From assembly GCA_963576785.1 (NCBI GenBank), contig OY756147.1, positions 930,001-994,000 on the forward strand: a DNA stretch of 64,000 nt, given 5' to 3'. How positions within the stretch are numbered: the stretch's first letter is position 1; each line of letters opens with the position of its first letter. Source of the DNA: Chlorophyllum brunneum. Taxonomy: Eukaryota > Basidiomycota > Agaricomycetes > Agaricales > Agaricaceae. This document shows, one piece after another, positions 44,374-54,986 of the stretch. Position numbers and translations under genes: made by a program. A model generated the notes under the pieces. That model had not been told where the DNA came from, did no database searches, and worked only from the letters and a program-made list of their open reading frames with translations.

Positions 44374-46113
44374 GAGGGGGGTTATAAGGGGGGATGGGAG
44401 AGCGACGACGTCTGTCACGCACCTCTCGATAGCGGGCTGTCAGCCAAGCCCGGTCGTGTTTGTGGTTCCAGAAAGCGCACTTCCTGGAATCAGCGGGATG
44501 CTCCTTCTTGCAGTTACGGCAGTGAGGAGGATGGGGGCACGGTTGACCAGTAGGGGTAGCAGGAACCGGAGGCGTAGCCTTCGGTTGCCCCTTACAACAC
44601 AGAGCAAAAGTGCGGTGGTTAGCACGAGAGTGCGCACCACCGCAGTCGGGACATGCCGGGCCATCGGCCTTGCACCAGGAGGAGGCGTGGCCCCACTTGT
44701 AACAGCGGGTACACAGCGACTCGTTACGACGAGGGTTAGCAGAGAGTATCACGCACTGCTTGTTCCCAAACATGATCTTCTTGTTCAGAAGACCGAGAGC
44801 TCGGGTACCCCTCATGGAGTCCCAGATATCAAAAAACGCCGTACATGAGTCAGACGTCCTGGAGTTGCGCACCAGCCTAGGGGGACCCTTCAGGCTGATC
44901 AGGGGAGCATGCACCGACGAGGTAAGAACCTCCTCGACGTCTGCTGGGGTACACGGAACTCCAGCGGCGGAGTTCTTGAGATACGGGACGTCGACCACAC
45001 GGAGGTACGACACCGAAGATGGGAGTCCGATCCAGAAGGGGGCTCCTGGAGGGGACAGACGTTCAACCAACGCCCTAAGGATCTCAATGTCCTTGGTCGT
45101 GGCGAGTTTGTTGGTGGCCATGGAATAGCCATCATACGCGAGCGTGGCACCTTCCACGATCAGTGAGCTTCTCCCAGCCTTCAGCGCCTTACAGGCCTGC
45201 TGGGAAAGAGTATGGAGACCAGCCGAAGCGTTCGACTTGTCTTCATAGGAAACTAGGACCTGCTTTCGCGATGGTCCGGGAATCGTGAACGCTGGCTTCT
45301 TAGGGCGAGCATTTGACGAGGGAGATTGCTTTGCAGCCTCAGCCTGCGAATGAAGGCTGAGGAGCTGCTCTGCGGAGAGGTGGGGGAACGCCGCTTTCAA
45401 TGCAGAAAGCGGCTCCGCCCCAGACTTGGACGAGGCCGGTTGTTTCGCTGCAGCCGAATAAGCCTTCTGTCCTGGCTTGGGCTTTGAAGCGATCGTGGAG
45501 GGAGGAGGACCAGAGGGCCTCTCATAGGGGACCTGAGGCTTAGTAGGGGCCTTAACAGGTCGGACTGGCGCCTTCCCCTTAGGGTCTGTGCGCGGGCGTT
45601 TGACTGGAGTCTTCTCCGGGTCCATAAGATCGTCCTCCTCCTGCACAGGGGCTCTGCGCTGGGGGGGGCCGAGGGTGGAAGGTCCTGGTACCCTGGGAGG
45701 GGTAACCGGGGGCCTATACGTCACCACTGGGAGAGCAGGAAATGCCGAAGCGATCGAGTCCCTCAGGGAGAGAGAGTCACTCGCCCCTGTGTAGGTTTCA
45801 CGCCACATGGGGGAGGATGCGACCGTCTGGACTATCTCAGATAGTTGAGAGGCGATGGGACGGAAGGACGGAGCGTCCTCCTGGGGAATGAGATGCGCCG
45901 TCTTCATGAAGTCGGCAACAATCTCGAGCGACCGTTGGATCGCATCGGCATCCTCTCTGGCACTAATGTTGATGCCCAGGATAGAGAGGGGGGCGGCGGT
46001 AGGCTCCTCCTGGTCGTCCTGTTCCATAGCCTCTGGGGAGGCGGGAGGAGGGGAAGACGGGGGGAGGGACGAAGCCCTGGCTTCTGCGCCAGGAGCTGGG
46101 ATAGGTCGAGAGG
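44366..46113 (-). CDS. LINE A8 ORF1, gag-like protein, 5' end in gap
   Basis: Open from the gap edge to TAG at 44366, about 580 visible codons. It has an N-terminal Pro/Ser/Glu-rich region (QEEPTAAPLSILGINISARE), a linker rich in Lys/Pro (KTPVKRPRTDPKGKAPVRP), a central domain (FWIGLPSSVSYLRVVDVPYL, CTAFFDIWDSM) and three knuckles: CTRCYKWGHASSWC, CPDCGGAHSRANH and CRNCKKEHPADSRKC. By family it binds element RNA and forms the ribonucleoprotein used for target-primed reverse transcription. It is the only ORF1 in the window with no visible stop. Confidence 0.92.
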
Positions 46114-46313
46114 NNNNNNNNNNNNNNNNNNNNNNNNNNNNNNNNNNNNNNNNNNNNNNNNNNNNNNNNNNNNNNNNNNNNNNNNNNNNNNNNNNNNNNN
46201 NNNNNNNNNNNNNNNNNNNNNNNNNNNNNNNNNNNNNNNNNNNNNNNNNNNNNNNNNNNNNNNNNNNNNNNNNNNNNNNNNNNNNNNNNNNNNNNNNNNN
46301 NNNNNNNNNNNNN
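46114..46313. other. Assembly gap (200 N)
   Basis: An exact run of 200 N between two head-to-head LINE A copies. The round length suggests a placeholder of unknown true size. It hides the 5' ends of A8 and A9. Confidence 0.99.
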
Positions 46314-46391
46314 GTCGACACTCTTAACGTCCTACATGTCCAAGACAGTGAGTGCTCTTAGCGCGGATTTCCATATGGGCCCCTAGCCCCC

Positions 46392-48371
46392 ATGCCTACT
46401 CGCAGTTCGAGGAGGAGGACGAGCGCCCATCACAAGGCCTCCTCAGACGACGACGACATGGCTACTGCCTTCGAGGCAACAGCCGGTCCCCCCCCCCAGG
46501 TCCACCCCAGGCCCTTACTCTCTGGGTATCCCCCCTTACGGTAGCAGTGCCAGGGATACCTATGCCCCTGCAGTTCCCCTTCAGCAGAGGGGATGCACTC
46601 CATCGCGACATGGGTCCCCAACCCCCTCTCGACCTATCCCAGCTCCTGGTGCAGAAGCCAGGGCTTCATCCCTCCCCCCGTCTTCCCCTCCTCCCGCCTC
46701 TCCAGAGGACATGGAACAGGATGACCAGGAGGAGCCTACCGCCGCCCCCCTCTCTATCCTGGGCATTAATATTAGTGCCAGAGAGGACGCCGATGCGATC
46801 CAATGGTCACTCGAGATTGTTGCCGACTTCATGAAGACGGCACATCTCATCCCTCAGGAGGATGCTCCGTCCTTCCATCCCATCGCCTCTCGACTATCTG
46901 AGATAGTCCAGACAGTCGCATCCTCCCCTATGTGGCGTGAAACCTACACAGGGGCAAGTGACTCTCTCTCCCTGAGGGACTCAATCGCTTCGGGGTTTCC
47001 TGCTCTCCCAGTGGTGACTTATAGGCCCCCGGCTACTCCTCCCAGGGTACCAGGACCTTCTATCCTCGGCCCTCCCCAGCGCAGAGCTTCTGTGCAGGAG
47101 GAGGACAATCTTATGAATCTGGAGAAGACTCCGGTCAAATGCCCGCGCACAGACCCCAAGGGAAAGGCGCCTGTCCAACCTGTTAAGGCCCCTACAAAGC
47201 CTCAGGTCCCCTACGAGAGGCCCTCTGGACCTCCTCCCTCTAGTATCGCTTCGAAGCCCAAGCCAGGACAGAAGGCTTACTCGGCTGCAGCGAAACAACT
47301 GGCGTCGTCCAAACCTGGGGTAGAACCGCTTTCTGCATTGAAAGTGGCCTTCCCCCATCTCTCTGCAGAGCAGCTCCTCAGTCTTCATTTACAAGCTGAG
47401 GCTGCGAAGCAATCTCCCTCGTTGAATGCCCGCCCTAAGAAGCCAGTGTTCATGATTCCTGGGCCATCGTGAAAGCAGGTCCTAGTTTCCTATGAAGACA
47501 AGTCGAATGCCTTGGCTGGTCTCCATACTCTTACCCAGCAGGCCTGTAAGGCGTTGAAGGCTGGGAGAAGCTCTCTGATCGTGGAAGGTGCCACACTCGC
47601 GTACGATGCTATTCCATGGCCACCAACAAACTTGCCATGACCAAGGATATTGAGATCCTTAGGGCGTTGGTTGAACGTCTGTCCCCTCCAGGAGCCCCCT
47701 TCTGGATTGGACTCCCATCTTCGGTGTCGTACCTCTGTGTGGTCGACGTCCCATATCTCAAGAACTCTGCCACCGGAGTTCAGTATACCCCAGCAGATGT
47801 TGAGGAGGTTCTTACCTCGTCAGTGCATGCTCCTCTTATTAGCCTTAAGAGTCCCCCTAGGCTGGTGCACAACTCCAAGACGTCTGACTCATGTACGGCG
47901 TTCTTCGACATCTGGGACTCCATGAGGGGTACCCGAGCCCTCGGTCTTCTAAATAAGAAGATCATGTTTGGGAACAAGCAGTGTGTGATACTCTCTGCTA
48001 ACCCTCGCCGCAACGAGTCGTTGTGCACCCGCTGCTACAAGTGGGGCCATGCCTCCTTCTGGTGCAAGGCCGACGGCCCTGCATGTCCCGACTGTGGTGG
48101 GGCGCACTCTCGTGCTAACCACTGCACCTTTGCACTGTGTTGTAAGGGGCAACCAAAGGCTATGCCTCCAGTTCCTACTACCCCTTCTGGTCAACCGTGC
48201 CCCCATCCTCCTCATTGTCATAACTGCAAGAAGGAGCATCCCGCTGATTCCAGGAAGTGCACTTTCTGGAACCACAAACACGACCGGGCCTGGCTGACAG
48301 CCCGTTATCGAGAGGTGCATGACAGACGTCGTCGCTCTCCCATCCCCCCTCATAACCCCCCTTATGTCTAG
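46392..48371 (+). pseudogene. LINE A9 ORF1
   Basis: ATG of MPTRSSRRRTSAH at 46392, an early frameshift, then an open run from 46711 to a TGA at 47470-47472. A one-base deletion near 47610 follows, then an open run from 47616 to TAG at 48371. Knuckles CTRCYKWGHASFWC, CPDCGGAHSRANH and CHNCKKEHPADSRKC are intact. The layout equals A8 ORF1, and three small lesions separate it from an intact frame. Confidence 0.88.
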
Positions 48372-50179
48372 GAACAACCTGGGCCGTCTGGAGGGCATTA
48401 GGGTATTTTCATTTAACGTCGCTAAATCTTATGTATACGTTGACACTCTGCTCAAGAAGTTGAAGGATTCCTTTGATATTTTCTTCTTCCAAGAACCTCC
48501 ATGGAGGTTCATTTGCTCTGCTCCCTCAACCACCAACGTGGAGGGGGATGATGTTACTGGCACACCTAAGCACCCTGACTGGCTCATGGTGGTGCATTCC
48601 CCTGCCCTGAGTGATGGCATATGTTCACACTCGGCTGCAACGTCTAAGGCCATCAATGGGGAGGGACCTTATTGACCACCCTGACATCCTTGCACTGATG
48701 CTCTTCACTGACGTGAAGGCGTACAACTTCCTGAATGTCTATTCAGACGATCAACATACCACCATCAACTTCCTTCATGGGAAGGTTGATGTTCTTCCCC
48801 CATTCGACTTTATGAGTGGGGACTTTAACTGTCATTCTTCGGAGTGGGACCCTGAGGTTCTGCATCATCGAACGACAGCTCATAGACTCATGGAAATGAG
48901 TTGCAATCTTGGCCTCAATTTGGTTATGCCAACCAACCCGGGTCCGACGTTTATTTCTCACAACCCAGATCTCCACCCATTGGTGATCGATCTGGTGTTT
49001 GTCTCATCTCCCGATGCATCAAGGACTTTTCCTTATCGGGATGTATCTCTGCAGGGTACTTCGGATCATGTTCCAATGACCATCACCCTTCCTATCACCC
49101 CTGTTGACATCGGGGTTGTCAAATCTGTCCTACCGAAGGGCTCCGACGAAGAGAAGGCCTTTCTGGAACACATCATTGATGAGGTGACTGGTCTGACTGA
49201 TCGTCCCTCTCCGGAATCTCCAGATCAAGTGGATGCCTTGGCTCTGGCTGTGGCTGAAGCCTTCTCCGACGCATGGACCCACCACTCAAAGGAGATCCGG
49301 ATTACTCGCCGTACTCATCCCTGGTGGGACAAGGCGTGCTCTACCTCCTTCTCCAAGTACCAGGGCTCTCGTAGTCGTGGTGACTGGGGGGACTTTAGGC
49401 GAGCTCGTACAGCCGCCAAACGATGGTTCTTTGATTCTAAAATTGAGGAAATCACTTCCACTAACAAGCGGCCATGGGACCTTATGGAATGGGTTAAGGC
49501 TTGCAAGTTACCTCCCTGTGAGGCCATCCAGTATAATGGACGGCCTTGTCATGGCATGGACTCCCTCTGGGATGCCCTCCACTCAATGTACAACTCCGCT
49601 GCTGATCAGCGGTATGATACGTCTGTCCTTGACCCCCTCCCGGACCTTCCAGTCCGGGAGTGGGCCTCTTTCTCGGTACTGGAACTCAAGGAGGCCCTGT
49701 CCTCCTGTTCCAATACGTCCTCTCCAGGCCCGGACCATGTTACATGGTCCCACCTTAAGTACATCGTCATCAATGAAGATTGTTTGACGGTGTTCCTATG
49801 CTTGGCCAACGCCTGCCTCATGGTGGGGCATTGGCCATGTAGTTTTAAGGAGTCGCTTTCGGTTATAATTCCGAAGCCAGGAAAGCCCTCCTACTCTACC
49901 CCCAAGGCGTTCAGGCCGATTGTCCTCCTGAACACACTTGGTAAACTGGTTGAGAAAATGATTTCCAACTGCATCCAGTTTGATGCCATTAAACATGACA
50001 TCTTTCATCCCCATCAACTTGGAGGCATTTGCCAATGTTCCACTGAGGATGCTGGGTTGTTCCTTACCCACCTAGTTTGCGCTGGGTGGGCTAAAGGTCT
50101 CAAGACGAGCATGGTTGCTTTCGACATCGCTCAGTTCTTCCCCTCTCTTAACCATGAGATGCTCATGGCTATTCTTGCC

Positions 50180-50329
50180 AAGTAGGGGTTCCCACTTAAC
50201 GTGCGAACCTTTTTTGCTTCATACCTGGTGGGCCGTTCCACTGTCTACACATGCAAGCAGGGGTTTCTACTGAACATGAGGAATTTTTTTGCTTCATACC
50301 TGGTGGGCCATTCCACTGTTTACACATGG
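50180..50329 (+). repeat. 75-bp tandem repeat inside LINE A9 RT
   Basis: Two units, 50180-50254 and 50255-50329, encode FFASYLVGRSTVYT and FFASYLVGHSTVYT. They differ at about a dozen sites, mostly in the first 30 bases. The second unit resembles the subfamily of A2 there (AACATGAGGA type). Confidence 0.85.
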
Positions 50330-50870
50330 AATGGCTTCTCCTCTGATCCCCGGGATGCAGATGTGGGCATTGGACAGGGCTCTGCCATGTCCCCCGTCCT
50401 CTCTGGCCTCTATATTGCACCTCTTATGAAGGTTTTCGACTTGTGGATCACTTCCCCTGGGAGTACTCTGCTGTCGTACGTCAATGACGGTACCGTCGTT
50501 GCCCAGGCTAAGACCTGGGACGAGAACTTGGATACCCTCAAGGGGGCATACATTGTTCTCTTTAATCTTTTCATAGCGTTCACACTTGTCTTGGAGCATG
50601 ACAAGTCCGAGTTCTTCCACTTCTCCAGAAAGCCTGGAGACGTCAATCCCCCCCTTGACTTGGGCTTCAGTCCATTCGGGGATGCTGGGTAACTCCTCCC
50701 GCAGTCTGACCCCCAAGCAGAAGCGGCTCCTTTTTAGGTCATGCGTCATGCCTATCGCGACGTATGGCTTCCGTCTGTGGTATTTTGATAAGGCTCGGTG
50801 TAAGGGCCTCCTCAAATCCCTGAACACTATGCAATGCAAGGCTGCGTTGTGGATCACTGGTGCATTCCGC

Positions 50871-50951
50871 GTCGGCCTAATGGTTGAGTGGTTTGGGTGT
50901 AGGCTTAATTCCTACCAGGCTGCTTGGCTAGAAGGTCCTGGGTTCGAAACC
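50871..50951 (+). promoter_or_regulatory. tRNA-like Pol III promoter of S1
   Basis: A-box-like TGGTTGAGTGG (50881-50891) and B box GGTTCGAAACC (50941-50951), same spacing as at 32723-32793. The A box differs from that copy by one CpG transition. Confidence 0.75.
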
Positions 50952-51472
50952 TGTGGAAGGGGATTTATTCTCAACCGTGGGAAGTACCAGTGCATGAGGC
51001 GTGGTTGCTTAGCAATATTCCCGGGTGACACCGGATTAGGTTGTGTGGTCCTGTTTGGCATTGTTTGGTGCTGTCACAGGCTAGCGTGGGAGTTGTCACA
51101 CCCAGCCACATAGCAAGTCACATAGTGACGTCACACTGTCACGGTGTGACCCAGCTGTATGCATTGCCCAAGTCTAATATTGGCCAAAGGCGGTAGTGCC
51201 CTAATGCTGAGGCCTAACTTGGGAGGATTACCTAAGCCACTGCTGGAGATAGGGCATTATAAGAAGGGGAATGTCATAATAACAGTCCAACTTGGGGCAT
51301 GCTGAAAAAAGCCGCCGGTTACCAGAGAATGCTCACCTAGCTCGAGAGGACTAAATCCTACATCGGTTGGCCTGGTACAGGAAAAATAGCCAGGTTCCAG
51401 CTCAAGTTGATTCCATGTTGCCATTGGCTAAGGCTGGTGGTAAGAGACCCCTCAAGGGGCTCCATAGACGGG
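50871..51472 (+). mobile_element. S1 non-coding element inside LINE A9
   Basis: S1 from its tRNA-like 5' end (GTCGGCCTAATGG) to its 3' end (GGGGCTCC then ATAGACGGG). It carries only one core GCTGAAAAAAGCCGCC (near 51300), against two in the copies at 16239 and 32714. On both sides lies plus-strand LINE A, but about 140 bases of LINE A are missing at the site and there is no target duplication. This is not an ordinary insertion. Confidence 0.87.
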
Positions 51473-53136
51473 TCACCCGAATGCCAAGGGTGCCCCCCCG
51501 CACCCTTTCTCCATCTCCCTCCTGTCTGACCATCTTGCCAGACAGGTCAAAGGTTCCATTATGGAAGCCGTCTCCGTGCTCCCATCTCTTACTGAGCAGT
51601 TTGACCCCTGCGCTACAGTGGCTCAGCCTGGTCACCGTCTCCTGGACCGCTTTGCGGCCCAGGTCTTCTTCCATGACTCTCCTCGTTCTTGTGATGAGAG
51701 GGCTGTACATATAGGGCATCTGAATGGCACCTTGGAATATGCCAATGCCAATCCCCAGGTTCTCACTGTGGCCACAGACGCTAGTCTACCGCTGCGGGGG
51801 GAATTCCAGGCAGTTTCTGCTGCCCATATCTACCGGTCAGGCCTGCGTGTCTTCCAGATGAGACATGCGGCGGGTCGGGTGACAGCTCTGGATGTGGAGC
51901 TGTACGCTATCCGGATCGCGATTGGAAAGGCCACCAGCCTTCCTGACTGCGATTCCATTGTCTTGTTCACCGACTCCCTTGGTTCTGCCAAGAGAGCGGT
52001 GGACCCCTCCGTTCACTCAGGTCAGGCTCATTTGCTTGCCGTGTGTAGTGCCCTCATGGAGTGGTTCGAGGGTCACCCCAAATACTCTATTCATATCTGG
52101 CACACCTACTCTTTGGAGAAGTGGGCCATTCATGGTACCATACACCAGTACTGCACTGAACTTCAGGTCGCTGCGGGGTCCCGTCCGCAAACCTCCCTTG
52201 ACTCCCTTCATCAGAGAGTTGTCAAATCCTGCCAGGATGCCTGGATCACTCGATTCCAGGATCCTACTTACTTGGGTAGCCAGTTCATGGCTCTCGAAGG
52301 GCGTAACGGTAAGCCCCTCCAGCCCACTTACCTCCATGGAGGTTCGTGGCTGCCCTCTGCCGCAGCAGAGTCCAACTCGCTGTCCACCCGCATGTGTAGG
52401 GTTATACTCAACCATGTGCCTATCGGGGCCTATAGGTCTCGGTTCTTCCAAGATGAACCATTCTGGTGTCCATGTGGGGCTCCTTTCGAGTCTTGTATGC
52501 ATATTCTTGCCAACTGCAGTTGGTTTGACACCTCTCGGGGGTACCCTGCCATGCCGGGTGCCCTTGTCAAGTTCTTGAAAGCGAACCCTCAGGCGTTCGC
52601 TTTCCCATCTGTTCCCCAGGGAATTGGATAACTGGCTCAGGGTAGGTGGGTTATTGTCCAGCACCGGAGGCCCCTGGCAAAGACTTGGCAACCATTTCAA
52701 TGACCGATGAACGGACCTGGACCCTACAGCGACTAGGTGTGGTGAAGATACCAATAGCCACACAAATGGTGCGGTCAATTACTCTGGCAAGGGTGACCGT
52801 GGCTGGGGGACTGGGTCTTAGTAAAAGGGAGTTGGGGCCTAGCTGGGCTAGTAACTGGGTACGTCTCCACCACCGGGCATTTACAGTGAATTAACACCTA
52901 CTGACCGGGCCTAGTCTTTGGACTGGGTTGCTGGTTGGGGGACCTCCCTGCCCACTCGCCTCATCTGGTGTCCACTTCTCTTGCCCTCCGGGCTCGGGAG
53001 TAGGACGCAATTCCTCCTACTGTTGGTTTTGGGCAATGGTACTTTTGCTTGGTAGGGCATAGCTACTCTTTCTCCATAGATACCTGCTAGAGTACTTGTT
53101 TGTATTCTGGCTGCGGACTGTGGTCGAGCACTGCGT

Positions 53137-53142
53137 AATAAA
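53137..53142 (+). terminator. LINE A poly(A) signal AATAAA
   Basis: AATAAA 16 bases before the A-tract of A9, at the same place as in A2 (8430-8435). Confidence 0.65.
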
Positions 53143-53180
53143 TCGGCCTTAGGCCATGAAAAAAAAAAAAAAAAAAAAAA

Positions 53181-54949
53181 GAACTCCCACCAGTAGGAGG
53201 GGTTCACACAACCCTTCACGCGCAACCTCGCCATCGCCTGGGCCCGCTGTGGAGGATTTTGGTGAGTTAGGAGGGTTCGACAAAGATCCCATGACTCCCC
53301 CTCGGGGCCCCACCCCCAGCGCACCTAGCCCTGTGCCCTCCTCCTCTAGCTCCTCGTCCCCGTACTCCTGCCATCTTCTGAACACTGTTGAAAGTGTTGC
53401 AGGGGACCTCGTAGTGGCCTCGGACTCACTGGACCTCATCTTCACCTTCCTTAACAAGACGGTAGAGAATATCGACTGGACTACCCTCCCAGGTAATTCA
53501 GTGTACCCCCTTGCGTGATCGATTATTCGATTGTGCAAGGCTATCGATGACAGTGGATGGTCCACTGTCAAGCTTGGCTTCGGGATGCCTACCATTGGTA
53601 CCATCCTGGCAGCATCTATGGGACTGGCCCCCGCCGCTCCCGCTCCTCCTCCTCCTGCCCCTTGTACTTCTCCAGTACCAAGGGCTCGAGCTGTTCCCCG
53701 GCCCCCCTTGGCTGGGCCTCCTCCCCAGGACCCAGACATTCCGATGCCTGGGCCAGAGGGTGCTCTGAGTGGTCCTCGCCCCGGAGGGGTTGGGCCATCT
53801 CCCCTCGCAGGCAAGGGGACCTACCAGCGCAAGCCGGTGGCTCCTCCTGCTCCTTCTGCTCCAGCCACCAAACCAGGGAACAAGAGAACGTTCTCTGCGG
53901 TGGCTAAGGAGCCTGTCCCCCAACCGAAAGGGAAGGGGAAGGCAACTACGGCGTTGGGGACTGTTGTGCAACTGGCACAAATGTTCCCTTTGCTTCCTCT
54001 GGACAGGATTCTCACCATGGGTGAGCAAGCCTCTCCTCCCAAGTCCAAAGCTGCTAAGAGGCCTAGGATGACCACCACTGGCCTCTCACGGCGCCAGTTG
54101 ATCGTTGACTTCGAGGCTACCCCCGAAGTCTCCTCTTTCCACCTCGAGACCATGGTCAACCGTGGCTTCGTGGACTCACGCCTTCATATTCGAGTAGAGT
54201 CTACCTCTGCCAAGTATGGGGGTTTTGCTCTGCGTACCAATGCTGTTCCCTCTCCTGCCGACCTAGAGGTTGCCAGGACATGGATCTCGAAGGCCGTCCC
54301 TCAGGGAACTGTGTTTACAGTTGGCCTTCCTTAGTTGAAGTCCTATCTCAAGGTCATCGACGTCCCCTACTTCAGGATCGGCAAGACTCGCTGGTCCTCT
54401 TTCGAGATCGAACAGATCATGAAGTGCACAGCATTTTCTGATCTCTTCACGTTAACAGAACCTCCCCGTATTTCGAGGAACTCCGAGGCATCTGATACCA
54501 CCACAGTGTACTTCAACATTCACGACTCTCAGAAGGGTCAACGGGCAAACCTCCTCTTGAGGAAGTCACTCCATATCGGTGGATATGCCTGTCCTATCAG
54601 GCCATCCGCAGCCTCTCCGGGGGTGTCTCTGTGCAAGTGTTGCTTCCACTGGGGCCACCCCATGCAATTCTGCAAGGCGCAGGCCTTGAAATGCCCAACC
54701 TGTGGTGGTCCTCATCGTGAGGAACATCATCGAACCCTCTGTGGGCGCTGCAAGGATAACTCCAGCGTGCAGCCCCCCATCCCTCCTACACCGGCAGATG
54801 AGCCCTGTCCTCATATGCTGCATTGTCTCAACTGCCAAGGTCCCCACCACACGACCTCGAAGAAGTGTAAATTTTTTGATACTCGGTTTGAACCCAAGAA
54901 AATCAAGAAATTCTATTGCGAGGTGAGTAACAACCATCTTCGACGGTGA
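53181..54949 (+). pseudogene. LINE B8 ORF1, gag-like protein
   Basis: One frame throughout, with two stops: TGA 53516-53518 (CGA in kin) and TAG 54332-54334. It has a Pro/Ala-rich region, KRTFSAVAKEPVPQPKGKGK, TVVQLAQMFPLLPLDRIL and an RNA-binding-like domain (KVIDVPYFRIGKTRW, TTVYFNIHDSQKGQ). The knuckles are CKCCFHWGHPMQFC (CX2CX4HX4C), CPTCGGPHREEHH and CLNCQGPHHTTSKKC. It ends with TGA at 54949, 37 bases before the ORF2 ATG. Confidence 0.9.
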
Positions 54950-54986
54950 TCTCCCCTCACCAACCCTCGTACTCTACAGCTTGCCA

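Larger units (their letters stand above)
39938..46113 (-). mobile_element. LINE A8, youngest copy, 5' end in assembly gap
   Basis: A-tract (poly(T) 39938-39957), 3' UTR, ORF2, ORF1, running into the N gap at 46114. CpG dinucleotides are largely kept and the ORFs are nearly complete, so it is the most recent LINE A here. It is inserted antisense in LINE B7. The left flank is GGGCATGC; the second target duplication would be in or beyond the gap. Confidence 0.93.
48364..52631 (+). pseudogene. LINE A9 ORF2 (EN-RT-RNase H), split by S1
   Basis: It starts at the ATG in ATGTCTAG (48364), overlapping the ORF1 stop. A small deletion near 48605 shifts the frame. A 524-codon run (48611-50185) covers EN (NVYSDDQH, SGDFNCHSSEWDP) and early RT (FDIAQFFPSLN), ending in a TAG at the codon that is CAG in other copies. 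A 75-bp repeat follows at 50180-50329, then GIGQGSAMSPVLSGLY and SYVNDGT (catalytic pair changed). A deletion near 50677 and S1 come next, then RNase H and the finger (51561-52631: ATDASLP, DVELYAIRIAIG, FTDSLGSAK, CPCGAPFESCMHILANC). Confidence 0.9.
46314..53180 (+). mobile_element. LINE A9, near full length with S1 insert
   Basis: From part-way in the 5' UTR to an A-tract (53159-53180) preceded by AATAAA (53137-53142). It has ORF1, ORF2 and 3' UTR, with an internal deletion near 50677 (about 190 bases of RT) and an S1 at 50871-51472. After the tail, LINE B8 sequence begins at once, so A9 was probably inserted in LINE B8; the other side is lost in the gap. Confidence 0.9.

Noticed and set aside
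53498..54028. Arg/Ser-rich antisense frames over LINE B ORF1 (also 60544-61074)
   Set aside because: Shadows of the Pro/Ala-rich sense frame, with no independent evidence.
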